DNA of 62,000 nucleotides from Adiantum capillus-veneris (GCA_014529385.2 CM043958.1:79293025-79355024); one strand, 5' to 3'. Counted from the stretch's first letter, positions 31,609 to 46,205 are shown. A program made the numbers and translations. The notes: generated from the sequence alone by a model not told the origin.

Positions 31609-34600
31609 TTACAAGTACAAGATGTACTTGTGTGTGGAGGTAATTGCAAACACTCTACAATGGAGGTGAGAGGGACCCTCATTAGCCTTGCTCCACACTG
31701 GCTAAACCAAACTCCTTGAGTCCCTAGACCATGTTGTATCCCATGTGACAACATGTGCCAAATAAACCCTATAAGTGGTCTATAACTGCATAATGCAAAA
31801 AATTAATTTGGACAGTACAGCCCAAATGGCTTGGCTCTTACATGACTTTGTCATTTCGCTTAAGAACTAAAAATGGATGATAACAGAAAAGAAACAAAAC
31901 TAAATCAGATGCATACCTAAGGGTGAACTAGTGTTCACTAATCTGGAATGAAAAGGCACCTTCCCAAATTTCCCGCCTGCAAAGGCCTAGGATCATTAAC
32001 TGAAAATTAGTGAAATGTAAGTAGTATTGCACATGGAACCCTGGATGTTGGCTTGGCAAACCAGACCCCTTGGGCAAAATCAGCATTGGCAAACCCTTTG
32101 GTTAAACGTTGCAGAAAAACTGTTCAACTAGCAACTGATAGTATCTTAAGTCAACTCTAAAAGCTGAAATTATCTACCAGCCCTTGGCAGTGTATGGATT
32201 TCTTTCCTTGATAGTGCAAGTGTAAAGATTCCAAGAATTGACCATCACACAAAATAAGTGATTTAAGAATCACAAGCTTGGTCTTACCCCCAAACGGGAT
32301 TTGTACAGACACTCTTAGTGCTGTAGATAAAACAGAAGATCCACTCAAGTTAGAATCGTATTCACAACGAGATCTTGTCTAGAGTCAAAATTCATAATTG
32401 AGGAGTTTTGTGAACGGTCGTGCTGTCTGAATTGCGTGCTTCATCTATACACCTTGGTAGAGAAACTCATGTTTGACTTTGAGACTTTCAAAAGCTCAAC
32501 CTCTTCACTCAAAGTGTATATAACACCCAAAAACTAATAATGACAAGACACCTGCTTGGCCATTAAACTCAACGGGTACTCAAATGAACAAATTTGTTTG
32601 ATCTGGAAAGCAAGCACTGATGGATGACAAACCAATGGCTCTTAGACATTTCCAAAATAGGTGGCTCTTAGCCCTTCAAAAACAGATGGCTCTTAGGCCT
32701 GCCTGTTACCATATCGACATAGAAAATTTTAGAAATATCATGCCTAATTTCACCTTTCCCGCATAGAAGTTAGAAAGAGAGAGAGAGGAAGAGAATGCTG
32801 GGCTGAGGAAATCCCGTTATGCATGATTGTGTTGTATGCCTCGTGTATATGATCCCGTGCAGACCATGGCTATGTCGTAACTTATCCTATAAGCATACAA
32901 CTACACGCCTTCATAGAGAGAGTCTTATCTTATAAGCGTACAACTGTGTACTTGTACCACGCCCTCGGAGAGAGAGTTACCCATAAGTCACATTTTGTCC
33001 CACTGACCTTGTATGTGATCGTGACAATATCAAGGTAACTTTAAACATGGTACTTTGCCTGTGAATAACGTAAAAAATGTTTTAAGATATCGGTTACGTA
33101 CCTTGTCCTTGACAGATTATCTAGTATTATAGCGGAAGCATATTGCAATGATGGCTTTGTACGGCCATCGTACTAGTATGCCATGCATACAAAGCAAAAA
33201 GATAGAAAAATAAGCCCTTGGCTTCCATGATGGTCTCAACCATGTGAGGTGTTGGGATACGTGCCATGCACGATGACATTGAATGGATACATCACAGTGC
33301 AACGTTGCCTGTGAGATTATATCCACAGAGTGTTAAAGATGTGTGTCATTATCATTGATGTATAGTCTACTGATAATACCTGGGCACATAAGAGAAGTTG
33401 TGCTTCACTTGAAGAGAGACAAAACACTTTTCTTTGCATAGCAAAGAGAGGTTGTCCAAAAGGAGAAGTAAAACATAGACAAAAACAAACAAAACTTGAA
33501 AGTTGCTAACCTTGTCGCCTGGTTGTGGCCAGGTTTTGGGTAGTTTGCTCAAGGCTGGCTCATGTACTACTCGAGTGAGGTAGCGTATATAAACGTCTAT
33601 GTCAAAAGCCTAAAGGGAAGCCTTGCTCCCCATAAGTACCCATGCACTGTTATGGTGCTCACAGCGAACACATACCCTTGTCAATTTACAATGGCATAAC
33701 AAGAGAACTTCAACCTTGTCGAGTATTAAAAAAGAAGCGACCTTGTAGAGTTGGATTACATAGATAAAGCCATGCTCCAGTGATGTCTTGAAAAACTCGT
33801 TGAAGCATGTTGCCTACAATGACTGGATCATATCCATGTCTCAGTGCATCATGGAAAAAATCTTACCTAGAAGCCAAGCTCTGCAATGTGCTTCATAGCA
33901 TCTTGGCATTGCAGGGAAGGGTCAGCCTTGCCGAGGACTTCTACCGCCTTTATCAAGGCCTGCACAACAGGCTGTGCCAACCGTCATGAGATTTTCAAGC
34001 ATCACCATGCTTTGACCTTTGCCATGCAAGAAAGTAGTACTCACTCAAGCCTTGCTTGACTGTGAGAGGTTGCTGGATACCGTGTGTTCAAAAACAAAAA
34101 TATCATGTTTTTGGTAATGTTGGCAAGCCTTGCTATAACTTAACACAAGCCGTGCTTGCCTGAAATGATGTGCCAACAAATCATATATGCAGAATCCATA
34201 TGTTCATGCAAGTCTTAAAATAAATAATCAATCATATGTGTTAATCCGTAGAGAAATGAAATGGACCAAGCTAGTAACAACCTTGTTGTAATGGCAATCA
34301 AGCCATGCTCAATAAATTCCAACCAACCCCTTGGGCGATAATCTGTGCCTATGTTGGAATGCCCAAAGTTCAACAAAATTTATGTGATTGCACAACCATT
34401 ACTAAATTGAAGTGAAAACATGAGTACCTGAAGTCTTACCTATAATGGCAATGTATCTATGCATTCCGTATTGTTTTGGCTCCCTCTGAGCACTCATAGC
34501 ATGTCTTTTCTCGAGGCTTTTGGATTTTGAAAACGCACCAAAAGCACTTATAGGCGATGAGAAACCGCCTCGCTGATGATCAATTATGTTGTCCAATAAA

Positions 34601-34799
34601 ACCACATCAAATATTGTTCGAAGGTACTAGATTCAGACAATTGTCAGAATCCTCAAGCTGAATTCTTCCCAACAAATTTTTTTGTAATCTAAATTTTGGC
34701 CATTGAAGGTATCTCTGTATCTTTGCAGTCACCACAATGCCTCCGTGAGGAGTGTGTGGGAGGAAATGTGGGTACCTTCCCTTATGCAATTAAAAGGAA
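31609..34799 (-). other. Element C internal region, non-coding
   Basis: About 3.2 kb between the end of A and C's leader with no supported protein on either strand. Short frames of 60-70 codons show no motifs. The words CCTTG and GCCTTGC recur often (for example near 33615, 33920, 34045, 34125). C therefore looks like a large non-coding retrotransposon derivative or a badly eroded element. Confidence 0.6.
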
Positions 34800-35172
34800 C
34801 CTAAGGCCCTTGGCCTTGGGTGCCTACTATGTGAAAGCAAAGAAGCCTGGGTGATGGCGCAGCAGCAGCGTGTCGTAGAAGCTCGGAGAGAGAGATGCCG
34901 CACGGGGCTTGGCCCCGTTGGAGATGGTGACGCAGCTGAAATTTCTCCCCTTGTCCTCGTGACCCCGGAGGTGTCTCTCTTGCCTGCTGTGTCACACTAG
35001 AAACCCATCCCCTCCTTAACTAAGGGTACTTGCCCACGGTTCTCAAGCTTTCTCCCTTTGCCTGCTAAGTGGCCATGCACGCCTGTGGGGTATCTCCGGC
35101 CCTCCTGTTTGCATGAACATGAAAAAGCATGCCATAGGCCATGAGCACCACGCCCTGGTCCCCAAAACTCAT
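34800..35172 (-). other. Element C 5' leader
   Basis: GC-richer than its surroundings, directly downstream of the primer site on the minus strand. Short overlapping frames here (for example 34801-34995) lack recognisable motifs. Confidence 0.55.
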
Positions 35173-35186
35173 GACTCTCATACCAG
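35173..35186 (-). other. Element C primer-binding site
   Basis: On the minus strand CTGGTATGAGAGTC begins at the LTR edge, resembling the initiator-tRNA-Met type TGGTATCAGAGC with one or two changes. Confidence 0.7.
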
Positions 35187-35324
35187 TGTGAAGCCCTGGA
35201 ACTACCCTCCCTTGATCCTCCACCCAACCTCCCTTTATAGGCCTTGCCCCTAGGATCTCATCTCCATTAGCAGTCGGCCCTTGGCCCGCGGTCCTTGACC
35301 TCCAGGGTGACCCTTGGCCTGACA
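35187..35324 (-). repeat. Element C 5' LTR
   Basis: 138 bp, about 90 percent identical by eye to 15546-15680, including TATAAAGGGAGGTTGGG. Outer flank TTACT (35325-35329) equals 15541-15545. Confidence 0.85.
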
Positions 35325-35339
35325 TTACTTATCTCAAGT

Positions 35340-37090
35340 TGACAATACACCATGGGTAGCGCTGGACCATTCTTCTGAATCTTGCTTGCATCCGAGCATA
35401 TAGATTACCACTCTGCTTTCTTGTATAATCTCTGAGAATCTTGTCACATCTAAATTTCCTTCAAACACCCGGCGGTTCCCCACCTACCATATATGATGGA
35501 AGAAGAAGTACCCGACATTTTGAGTGCAGATGAGAAGAGTGGGACTTATCAACTTCTTGTCACCAAGGAACAAATCAGTCTTGAAGAAGTTGATATGCCA
35601 TGTCCTTTGGATCCATTTGCAGATTTTCCCTACCAGGCCTCTGATCACCGGGCATTCTATAGATAGGTGGGCCAAATTCTCACTAGCTATCCTGCACCCC
35701 AAGCATTGATCTGACCGAATTCCTCTCTTATGGATCTTTACACTTGTTGATAAAGTACCCACACTCAAGGGGTTCATCATTCAATAGCCCCCTACATAAC
35801 GTGCATTGGCATGGTATTAAAAAAAACCCCTCTTTTAGCATGTTTAAATGAATAAAATGACCCCTTATTTTAGGATTTTTTCCCAAAATTGAATATAAAA
35901 CCCCCTTATTCTAATGTATCTCTTTTAAATTGACTAAAAATTTTTCATTTTAAAACCCTCCTTTTCGAACTCACGTTATACATTGACATGATTACATAGT
36001 GCATCCCCCGAGACCCACATCACCTTCCATTAAAATATCTTCATAAACTGCGACCACTTTGGCTTCGAGATGTTCTCCATGACTTCATCCCACCGTCCTT
36101 TTGGCCAATATTGTCTCTTCCATAATTTGTTAAGGGGGCTACACCAATTTTTCTTGTGTATAATTGCATGATACATACCTTTAGAATGGGGTTTCCATAA
36201 AAGACTACCTTCGGGCCATCTCTAGGCATTCCACTCAAATTTGGATTCACAGATTGGCATTACCACATTGTCAAGCTCTTTTATCACTCTATTGACTAAC
36301 AATATCTCAAATCCATTTAGTTTATATTGTGTTGCTAGAAGGTCAATGGTTTTCCAGCTCTTACTATTACCGTCCCATAAGTGAGCCCGCCAATTCAGAC
36401 CCTTATTATTCACTTTCCTAGTATTTTCTATCCAATAGGGGCTTTGTGGTGGTCCTACAACATTAGAGAGTTAAGGGGACCAATCCAAGATGAAGTTCTT
36501 GAAGTACCTAGTTTCTTTACACTTCAAATCCCCATCTACTCTTTTGCTCTTCCTTATCAGTTCCTTTGAGATGCCCCCTAGAGACTTAGACTAGACCACG
36601 TCGGGTCCAAGAGTTTTTCGTGAAACTCTACTCCTTTCCACTTACCACCTTGCGAACCAAGTACAGTTGTATCTAATATATCTTTGGTCATGATAGCCCA
36701 AGCTTGGTTCTATTTAGCTAATGAAACCACAAATTTGGTGTAGCGAGCCTCAGTATGGGCAACTTGGTTAGGAACTCCAAAACCTCCTAGGCTCCTTGGT
36801 CCACTGGTTGAGCGACTGACTCCCATCTGGTCCACTAGGTACCATGGTATAGAGGAGTTCGCTTTTTTTTTAATTAAAAAAATTTGATGGTTTTAAGAGA
36901 TCTTTCAGGTGACACTTAGCCATCTTGAAAAGTGGACTAGTGAAGGCAATATAGGGGAGCATAAATGCCCGCATAAATGTATTTATCGCTTTAACCCAGC
37001 TTGGAAATGGAAGCAGAGCATACTCCCACCTTCTCTTTAGTTTTTTATTTTTTCAAGAACCTAATGAAATCTTTGTTTGTGAGTTACTTA
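35340..37090 (-). pseudogene. LINE-3 family remnant with zinc-binding C-terminus (copy b)
   Basis: Minus strand. The frame 35484-35780 contains TLSTSVKIHKRGIRSDQCLGC and ENLAHLSIECPVI, the reverse-transcriptase zinc-binding domain that ends plant LINE ORF2 proteins. Upstream (36041-36413) are NWRAHLWDG, KELDNVVMPICES and HAIIHKKNWCSPLNKLW. Further upstream (about 36600-37050) are degraded blocks with WEYALLPFPSWVKAIN. Many stops. Element C inserted at the downstream end of this copy, and 15330-15540 may be its 3' untranslated remainder. Confidence 0.75.
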
Positions 37091-39229
<2,139 letters not shown>

Positions 39230-39425
39230 CACTATGAAAATCTCAAATTGTTTACCTTTTACAACGTTTTGTAGAGAGAGAAACCAAAAGGGGTTAGGTA
39301 GAGAAGAGAGAGGAGGACGGGGAGGGTTTTTTTTTGCATTTCAAATATTATCACGATTATATTCATGCTAAGTACTGCCAGTATAATCGTAATTATTGCC
39401 GCAAAAATTACCGCATCTAGAACCA
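39230..39425 (-). repeat. CACTA-2 3' terminal and subterminal sequence
   Basis: Terminal CACTATGA at 39230-39237, then TTTACC, GAGAGAGAAACC and, at about 39398-39415, TTGCCGC and TTACCGC. This is the same order as the right end of CACTA-1 in reverse complement. Confidence 0.65.
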
Positions 39426-39921
39426 AATCCCACTTTAGCGCTTGAACATTCAAATTTTGGTGTTTCTCTTTCTTTTGCTCGTTAATAAAAATTAAAAAAC
39501 ATTATATAGAATTGACAAAAAATGATATTAAAACATGAGACAATAGCTAGCTATGTGAATAAACAAGAAACTACAAAGAGCTTGCTCCATCCTAAAGTTA
39601 TGCATGTGGCTCCATGTAAAGCAAGCACTGTCAGAGATGAGAAGCTAAACATGGACGAAATCTTCTGTCAAGGGGTATGGGCATGAAAGAGTAAAGTGTA
39701 CCCACATTTTACTAGATGGTAGAACCTATGTTAGTTTATTCAAGATCTATCTTGCAACAATGTGCACATGGCCTACACTTTTGTTACCAATTAAATTAAT
39801 CACTACCGCTTGATTAACATAATTTAGCATGCTTCACAAAATTAGAGAGAGAAAGAGGAGGGAGAGAGAGATGAATGGATGACACGACAAAAAAAGTTCA
39901 TAATTTAAAGTATACAAAATG

Positions 39922-40126
39922 TTTATGAATCATCTTCCAAAAGATCTCTACAAGAAGCGTCATCCAATTCTAAGCCCATGGCTTCTAAATCAATAAAGAG
40001 AGAAATAGAATTTTGTTTGTGGATGCGTCGGCCTCATCATCTTTGAATTTTTCATCCTCCATCTCATCATCATCATCATCATGGAAATCATCCTCTCTAA
40101 GACTTGCAGCTGTGGACTTGAATCAT

Positions 40127-40211
<85 letters not shown>

Positions 40212-40957
40212 GTTTTCCACTCATCCAAATTAGGAGGTTGAGGAGGGTCGAAGATAGGCTCCACTCCATTAGTGGCAAAAATGGTTCTCTCTTGACGTGT
40301 TATGGTAACTACAAACCAAATTTCGATTGGTTGATTGTTGGGTATAGATGACCTACAGAAGAGAAGCTCAAAGTAAGTAACATTGGTATAATTAATGTTA
40401 CAAGCAAATAAGGGTAAATAAGGTAGTCACTTAACTACTCACAATTGCGTTGCAAAACTAAATTTTCATACCTCCCTGTGTGATGCACACTAGAGTACAC
40501 CATGTAGAAGCTATTGTCATGCCGTCTAGACACATTTTCAAACCACTTGCACTTGAAGATGAAGGTATGGAAGGTTCTAAAATTAACCTTTAGTATCCTT
40601 TCAATAGTCTCACGGTACCTAGCTTCATCACCATTGTGTCAAAGTTTCCCATGATGCTACAATCCATGGTGGTCAATGTGGCGTGTATAAAAGTGTCGAC
40701 CCTTTGACCACATAGAGTTAAAGGAAAGGCACTACAAACTAAGAAAATATCTTTTATCACTTACAAAGATAAAATCAAGAAAAAAATATACAGTATGGCC
40801 CTTAAGTATATGAGTACTTTACCTTTGGTACACAACCTTGTACATACTCCCATTCTTTGTTGGTGATGACTTCTCCATGTGCGTTTTCTTCGGTCATTCT
40901 CTCATGAATCCACTCCACATTAATGAGAACTAATGTCTAGGCGGTGGGGGTGCCCTC
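39922..40957 (-). pseudogene. CACTA-2 transposase, 3' part
   Basis: The minus strand reads EWEYVQGCVPKGK (near 40830), then after an intron a DUF4216-like block with ETIERILKVNFRTFHTF and CKWFENVSRRH (near 40560), then an acidic tail and the end DLEAMGLELDDASCRDLLED (39925-39990). CACTA-1 ends with a similar DLNTMGLNMDPSACRDLIQD. A 77-bp (CT)n tract (40131-40207) has expanded inside the tail-coding region. Several frame changes. Confidence 0.82.
40131..40207. repeat. (CT)n microsatellite in CACTA-2
   Basis: Pure CT repeat, 77 bp, absent from the equivalent place in CACTA-1. Confidence 0.95.
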
Positions 40958-40962
40958 CTTCC

Positions 40963-41026
40963 TATTAGAAAATAGGGTGTAGCTAAGTAGATGTTAGAGT
41001 AGTTTACTTAATGGAAAGAGATCACA

Positions 41027-41091
<65 letters not shown>

Positions 41092-42309
41092 ACGATATAC
41101 GTGGTTCACACAATGTGGCTACGTCCACGAGAAAGCAACCACTCAATGGATTTTAGTACTTAAAACTAGAAGTAGGTTACATAGGGACTATACCCTTAAT
41201 GGAGCTCCCACCTAACTTCACTCTCACCACCTCACATACACCTTGTTTGTAATGGAATATGGCTATAACAATGACTATAGTGGAAATTGAAATAAAAATA
41301 GTGATCATTTCCTTTAAGATAATTCTTAAAGAGAATAAGAAGAGTAAATGATTAAAGGTAGCAAGATGAACTTCACACCTAATTACCTTGGCATGAACAA
41401 TACTTGCAAAAGAGAGTGAGAAAGGATTAGAGAAATGGATAACAACAGATGAACGGATTTACTTGGAGCTTGGTCCCCCCTTCAAAAGGCTTTTGTATTA
41501 TAGATTCTCCCATGAAGAGAGAGTTGGTACAATACAAGATTTGTGTTCCTTGTGACCTCATTGGTGCAATGAAGATGGTAAGATTCATACACCCAGATTA
41601 TTCCCTTAACTATCTTACCAAAGCATTTACATGTCCCCGGCCTCAGCCCCAAGACCTCAAACACATTTGAAGTTGGAGAGAGCTATCATGGAATGAGCGT
41701 AGGAAAGAAGAAGAAGAAGTAACATAAGAGGAATAAATAATGTCCTGACTTGTATTACTCTTGTATCTTAGCATAGCATAGTAGCATAGTAATGAAGATG
41801 AAGAAGATGGCAAGCTTCCACTTTGGAGCATGGCTCTTGGTTGGATTTTCCTTCCATAGCCGAGAGTTGTTGGTGTAGGCTCTCTACTTCTCAATCTTGG
41901 AGAAGGAGATGGAGTTATTGCTCAAAACACCATGAGAATGAGTGTGTGGGTGAGTGTGTGAGAGAGGGTATATGGTCAAAAAGCTACACCCCCCCCCCCC
42001 CCCCCCCCCCCCCTTGCTTAGATTGATCGAGTCTTCCTAGCTCAAGCTTGAAGTTGATTGGACCTTCTCTAGACTAGCCAATCACATGCATTAGACATAT
42101 CAAGAAACCATGGTAGCATTTGGAAAAGTGTCCTCCTTTACCCTTTGAGACAGAAGGATTGAAACATGCTTAAACAATTAATTAAATAAACTAAATTCTC
42201 ATTGGATCCCTTTAGAGGTCAACCAATAGGCTTTATGCACTACATGAGGGTAGCATGTGTACGTGCTTGACATGTGTTCTTGTTTTCTTTTAGGTTGTGG
42301 GCTTGCATT

Positions 42310-42356
<47 letters not shown>

Positions 42357-43345
42357 CTCTCTCATGCCCCTAGCTTTAGGGCTCGGCCCCCTTTTTGTAG
42401 GTATCATGTTGAATTTGTAACACCTCACCCCTTGAGCACCTTAGTCATGAAGCCCCTCAAGCACCTTAGTCATAAAACATGACAAGCACCTTAATCATCA
42501 AGCATGACAAGCACCTCAAGCACCTTAGTCAGCAAGCATGACAAGAACCTCAAGCTTGGGCTAGGTTCCCACCTCAAGCTCAACCCTAGCTTGCCTAAGG
42601 TCTTGAGTCTAAGGACTTTTAACACTAAACTTTGGAGGTCCTTAATGAAACTAACCTTAAGGTCTTTCAAGCTCCATTAGCTAGCATTGCTCTTTGATAT
42701 ACCATCTCTCATTTGGACCCATTGACATTTGTCCCATGCTGAGATAGATCCAAAAGCACATGTCTATATTCTAACTCTTGTTCCCGTTTATTCTCCCACA
42801 TTAAATGATCAGTTTAATATGAGAAAATCATTTGGGTTAGTTAGATATTAAATTTTATGACATTGTCTCATCAACTTCACAATGCATTTTTTGTGTAGAA
42901 GAGGCCTCATTTTATAGACCAAAAGGACTGCCCTCTCTCATGAGAGACACCCGTGTGTAGCCACCCTTGTGTAGACAAGTCCAAGTTAGACTCTCCCACA
43001 CGCCCATGTGTTACCGTCCTTGAGAAGACTAGTCTGCCTAGAAATTGGCCACCAGCCATTGAATTCGGCCACCGGCCTATGAATTTTAACCATTAGCCAC
43101 CGACCATTGACTACTAGCCCCACCGGCCAACCAACCAACCAACCGATTGGCCATTTTTTGACCATATTTTTTGGATACCATCCAGCCATAATAATCCGGC
43201 TTGAGATTGGGCGTGATTTTTTTTTTGTTTTTTGTCGAGTGATTTTTATCACACATGATGGCTTCTCCTCATAATGACGGCCTTACAAATGTGCAATTTT
43301 GAGACTAAAAAGTTATAAGGGGTAATTTAGGCTCCATACTTAACA
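40963..43345 (-). repeat. Element D 3' LTR, interrupted by a solo LTR
   Basis: Matches 56772-57517 from the TATTAGAAAATAGGGTGTAG end (first bases altered from TGTTAG) to CATACTTAACA. The match is broken between 41247 and 42863. A (GA)n tract of 60 bp (41031-41090) corresponds to a 28-bp GA-rich tract in the other LTR. Confidence 0.88.
41248..42862 (-). mobile_element. Solo LTR of the element B family
   Basis: Read on the minus strand it begins TGTCATAAAATTTAATATC, carries AAATGATTTTCTCATATTAA and ends ATTACA, closely following the B LTR. It is flanked by TTGTT (41243-41247) and TTGTC (42863-42867). A (GT)n tract (42318-42354) matches the (CA)n of the B LTR, greatly expanded. A run of 25 C occurs at 41989-42013. 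No internal region, so LTR-LTR recombination removed it. Confidence 0.88.
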
Positions 43346-43399
43346 ATCTCCCACTTGGAGACTGATCTCTACACCAAACCTGTGTGACTGCTTTCCATC

Positions 43400-44092
43400 C
43401 TAGCTTCTTATCCATAATGCCAACTGAAGATGGGCAGAAGCTCAACTTCTCCTTGTTGACCATCTTTGTAAACATGTTTGCAGGATTCTCACTTGTGTGC
43501 ACCTTTTCTAGCTTTAGATGTCCTCTTCCAAAAGAGTACATATGAAGTGATATCTCACCTCAATGTGCTTTGTCCTTCAATAAAAAGCTGAATTTTTTGC
43601 AAGATGAATGGCGCTTTGACTGTTATTATACAAGAAACAATTGTCTTGCTTGTATACAAGCTCCTCTAAGAATCTGTGAAGCCACATAATTTCTTTGCTT
43701 GCCTCTGTCATTGCTACATACTCTGCTTCTATGGTAGAAAGTGAGACCACTTTATACATCTTTGAAGCCCAACTTATTGCTACGTCTCCAGTTTTGAAGA
43801 CATAGATAGTAGTGCTCCTTTGAGTATCTTTGTCACCTGCCATACATGCATCATCATACCCTTGCAAGAAAATATCAATGCCTCAAAAATACAAAGCATT
43901 TGTTGTTGTTCCCTTTAGATACCTAAGTATCCACTTCACAACTTGCCAATGCTCTTTACCTAGATTATCCATGAACCTACTCACAATTCCCACTACATGT
44001 GCATATTATCTAGCCTTGTCGAGACCATAGCATACATTAGATAACCTACCGTTATAGCATCTGGAATTTTAGACATATAGGCTATCTCCTCG
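43400..44092 (-). pseudogene. Element D RNase H and pol C-terminus
   Basis: Minus-strand pieces: GYLMYAMVSTRLD (near 44045), FMDNLGKEHWQVVKWILRYL (near 43940), [20 protein letters not shown] with [20 protein letters not shown] (43690-43800), [14 protein letters not shown] (near 43585), then NPANMFTKMVNKEKL (near 43470). These are the copia RNase H and its C-terminal HTSENPADMFTK-like end. Frame changes separate the pieces. The upstream side is cut at about 44092 by element E. Confidence 0.85.
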
Positions 44093-44698
44093 GGGGGTAG
44101 GGGGTGGGGGGTGGGTGGGCCATATGGAACCTCCAACTTCCCCCCTTTTTTATCCGGTTTTGAAAAAATCCCAAAAATTTGAAAATTTTCAAAATTCAAA
44201 TTTCATCTTCTTAGAACCTCCCTAAAACTATTTTATGGTCAAAAAAGCATTTTGTGACCTCAAAAAGTCAAAACGTGCACCCAAAAACCCTAAAATTCAA
44301 ATTTTAAAAAAAACTTTTGAAAAATCGTTTTTTGCTATCCAGAGCTCCCCCAAAAGTAGTTCTTAGGCAAAAAGTGATTTTCTCTCTCTAGAACCCCCCT
44401 TTTCCGACCCCTCCTTGGTTGCAACCATCACACTCATCCTCTACTCCAACACACTCTCTCTCTACACCATCTCCATTGCTACAGCAAGGAAGCTCCTCTC
44501 TCCTCCCCTACCACCTTTCGTTTCCACACCAAGCAAAGGTTATCCACCTTCTCCTCCCATTTCCACACCAAGCAAGGGTTATCCACCTTCTCCTCCCATT
44601 GCCACAAAGGTTATCCACCTTCTCATATCACTTTATCCTCTATACATTGTAGCAACAAGCAAGGTCGTTCTCCTCCTCCTAGTTTTCTTTGTTCAACC
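44093..44698. other. Element E left end with a 39-bp minisatellite
   Basis: G/C-rich start (44093-44120), then A/T-rich sequence with runs of A, then a C/T-rich leader. At about 44520-44620 a 39-bp unit (CCACACCAAGCAAAGG then TTATCCACCTTCTCC) is repeated 2.6 times. A 119-codon frame across it is a by-product of the repeat. Confidence 0.6.
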
Positions 44699-46048
44699 AT
44701 GGCCAACTCTACTTCGCAAAGGCGGCCAAAGGATGAGGTCACAGCACTTGCATGCCACAACACTAGAGGTGTAGATGATGAGTGGGTGCCACAAGAGTTC
44801 ACCAAAGGTGCTTGGGTATACATGCAACCGTCTGCTATTGGCCCTCATCGTGTGCGGAATCGTGCAAACTTGGATCTTCATTGGAAAGGAAAGATCCTTG
44901 GCTTTAAGAACCGCAAAGACAAGGGGACCGTAGCCATTGTGCAACATGTTTTCTCAATGTCAACCATGCATTTGCAACAACCACCTCGATTTCCAACACA
45001 TTGTAAGTACATGTTTTGAGAATACAAAGCTAGGTGTGAAATCACAGTGTAATGTTATTATGGATTCATACTTAAGATTTGTCATGCATTTATAGTCATA
45101 TTTCCATCCATGTTGGTGGAGGTGCAGCCACTATATAGTCTCTCCGGCACATTCAATGTTATACATGCGGATATTGGAGCAATAATGTTCCAACATCTTT
45201 GCCCAACCAAACTAGTTCAAAGAAGGATTTTCTTCTATTCTCACTACTATATTGTCCCTACTTCTACACAAGCGTTTGGAACGCTTGAACCTATCAAAGT
45301 AACTTCCTTATTAAGTATGGAGTGGCCGGTGCCAGCGGTGCCAGATTTGTGGTCGGTATCATCTTTTAAGCAAAAGATGATAATGGATGTCCAAAACTCT
45401 TTGAAATACTCTAAAGCTTCTAGGTCTGTGGGCTTGAGTTGGTGTTTGCCTATTCATTGTTTTGTGCACATTTTTAAAGAGCTTGGATTTGTGGAGACTA
45501 CCACAATGCTTGTATGTAAAGATGCGCATTACAAGGAATTAGGAAGGCTTTTAGAAGAGGACTGGGGTTGTGTGGAGGGCATGCACAACGGGGACCGGTA
45601 CCATTGTAAGGTTGGAGCTTCAGGTATTGGAATGCGCTATTTGAAATCCTGCACCTCCTTGTACATACGATTTCATGATGATCGTTGGATGTGCAAGCTT
45701 GGAGTGTGGACTCCCTTACAGAGTGTAGACGGCGCTCTTGCAAGCTTTGACATTGCAGTGAAGATGCCCAACGATGCTTTGGAGGCAGTCCAAGTGAACA
45801 AGCATTGGACTCTCAGTAATGTTCGAGAACATTTGGTTATTATGGGTATTGAGGCCCTTCAACAAGCACAATTTCGTTTACAAGGTCACAAGGTGAGAAT
45901 CCTTCAACCACATTTTCAATACATCATGGTTTGTCGATCATTGGATGCTTATTGTAATGAATGTCGGCAGATTGGGAAGAGAATGGAAGACAAACTGAAG
46001 GTCGAGGAGGACTGGGGGATGGATGGAACTATGCTATCGATCTTATAA
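44699..46048 (+). CDS. Element E gene 1: protein with BAH-like domain
   Basis: Two exons, 44699-45002 and 45096-46048, joined across a 93-bp GT-AG intron (GTAAGT...TTTATAG) in the same frame, give 418 residues without a stop. The ATG context is CAACCATGG. Residues about 35-150 read KGAWVYMQPS, WKGKILGF, KGTVAIVQHVFS, then VEVQPLYSLSGTFNVIHAD and RRIFFYSHYYI. This order resembles the BAH domain (VxVxP, a W-x-G-x-I strand, then ELFLSxxxDVIHADTI and FFCR). BAH domains bind nucleosomes or modified histone tails. The remaining 270 residues are unknown. It is the only gene of element E without an interruption. BAH assignment is by motif order and needs a profile search. Confidence 0.62.
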
Positions 46049-46205
46049 CTTTGTAACTCTTGCAATTTTCAAACTGATCCCCGCTGTAATCAACATGATT
46101 TGCTTCGGCAAATCATGCCTTTGAATATAATTTTTTACATTGGGATGAGAAATCATTTTTTGGTGAAAGTGCCTTTTTTTTTAATGTCTTAAAAAAAGGG
46201 TCCAT

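Larger units (their letters stand above)
15546..35324 (-). mobile_element. Chromovirus-related LTR retrotransposon C (short LTRs), host of element A
   Basis: Two LTRs of 135 and 138 bp in the same minus orientation (15546-15680 and 35187-35324) bound the element. The 5-bp duplication TTACT lies on both outer sides (15541-15545 and 35325-35329). A primer-binding site follows the 5' LTR and a polypurine tract precedes the 3' LTR. Without the A and B insertions the internal part is about 4.8 kb and almost devoid of coding sequence, apart from a remnant of the extreme C-terminus at 15690-15860 that resembles the end of A's pol. It inserted into a LINE-3 remnant. Confidence 0.8.

Noticed and set aside
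34801-35325. Three overlapping minus-strand frames in the C leader and LTR
   Set aside because: Short, without motifs, and crossing the LTR boundary and primer-binding site.
44415-44774. A 119-codon frame upstream of element E gene 1
   Set aside because: It translates the 39-bp minisatellite; gene 1 starts inside it in another frame with better support.
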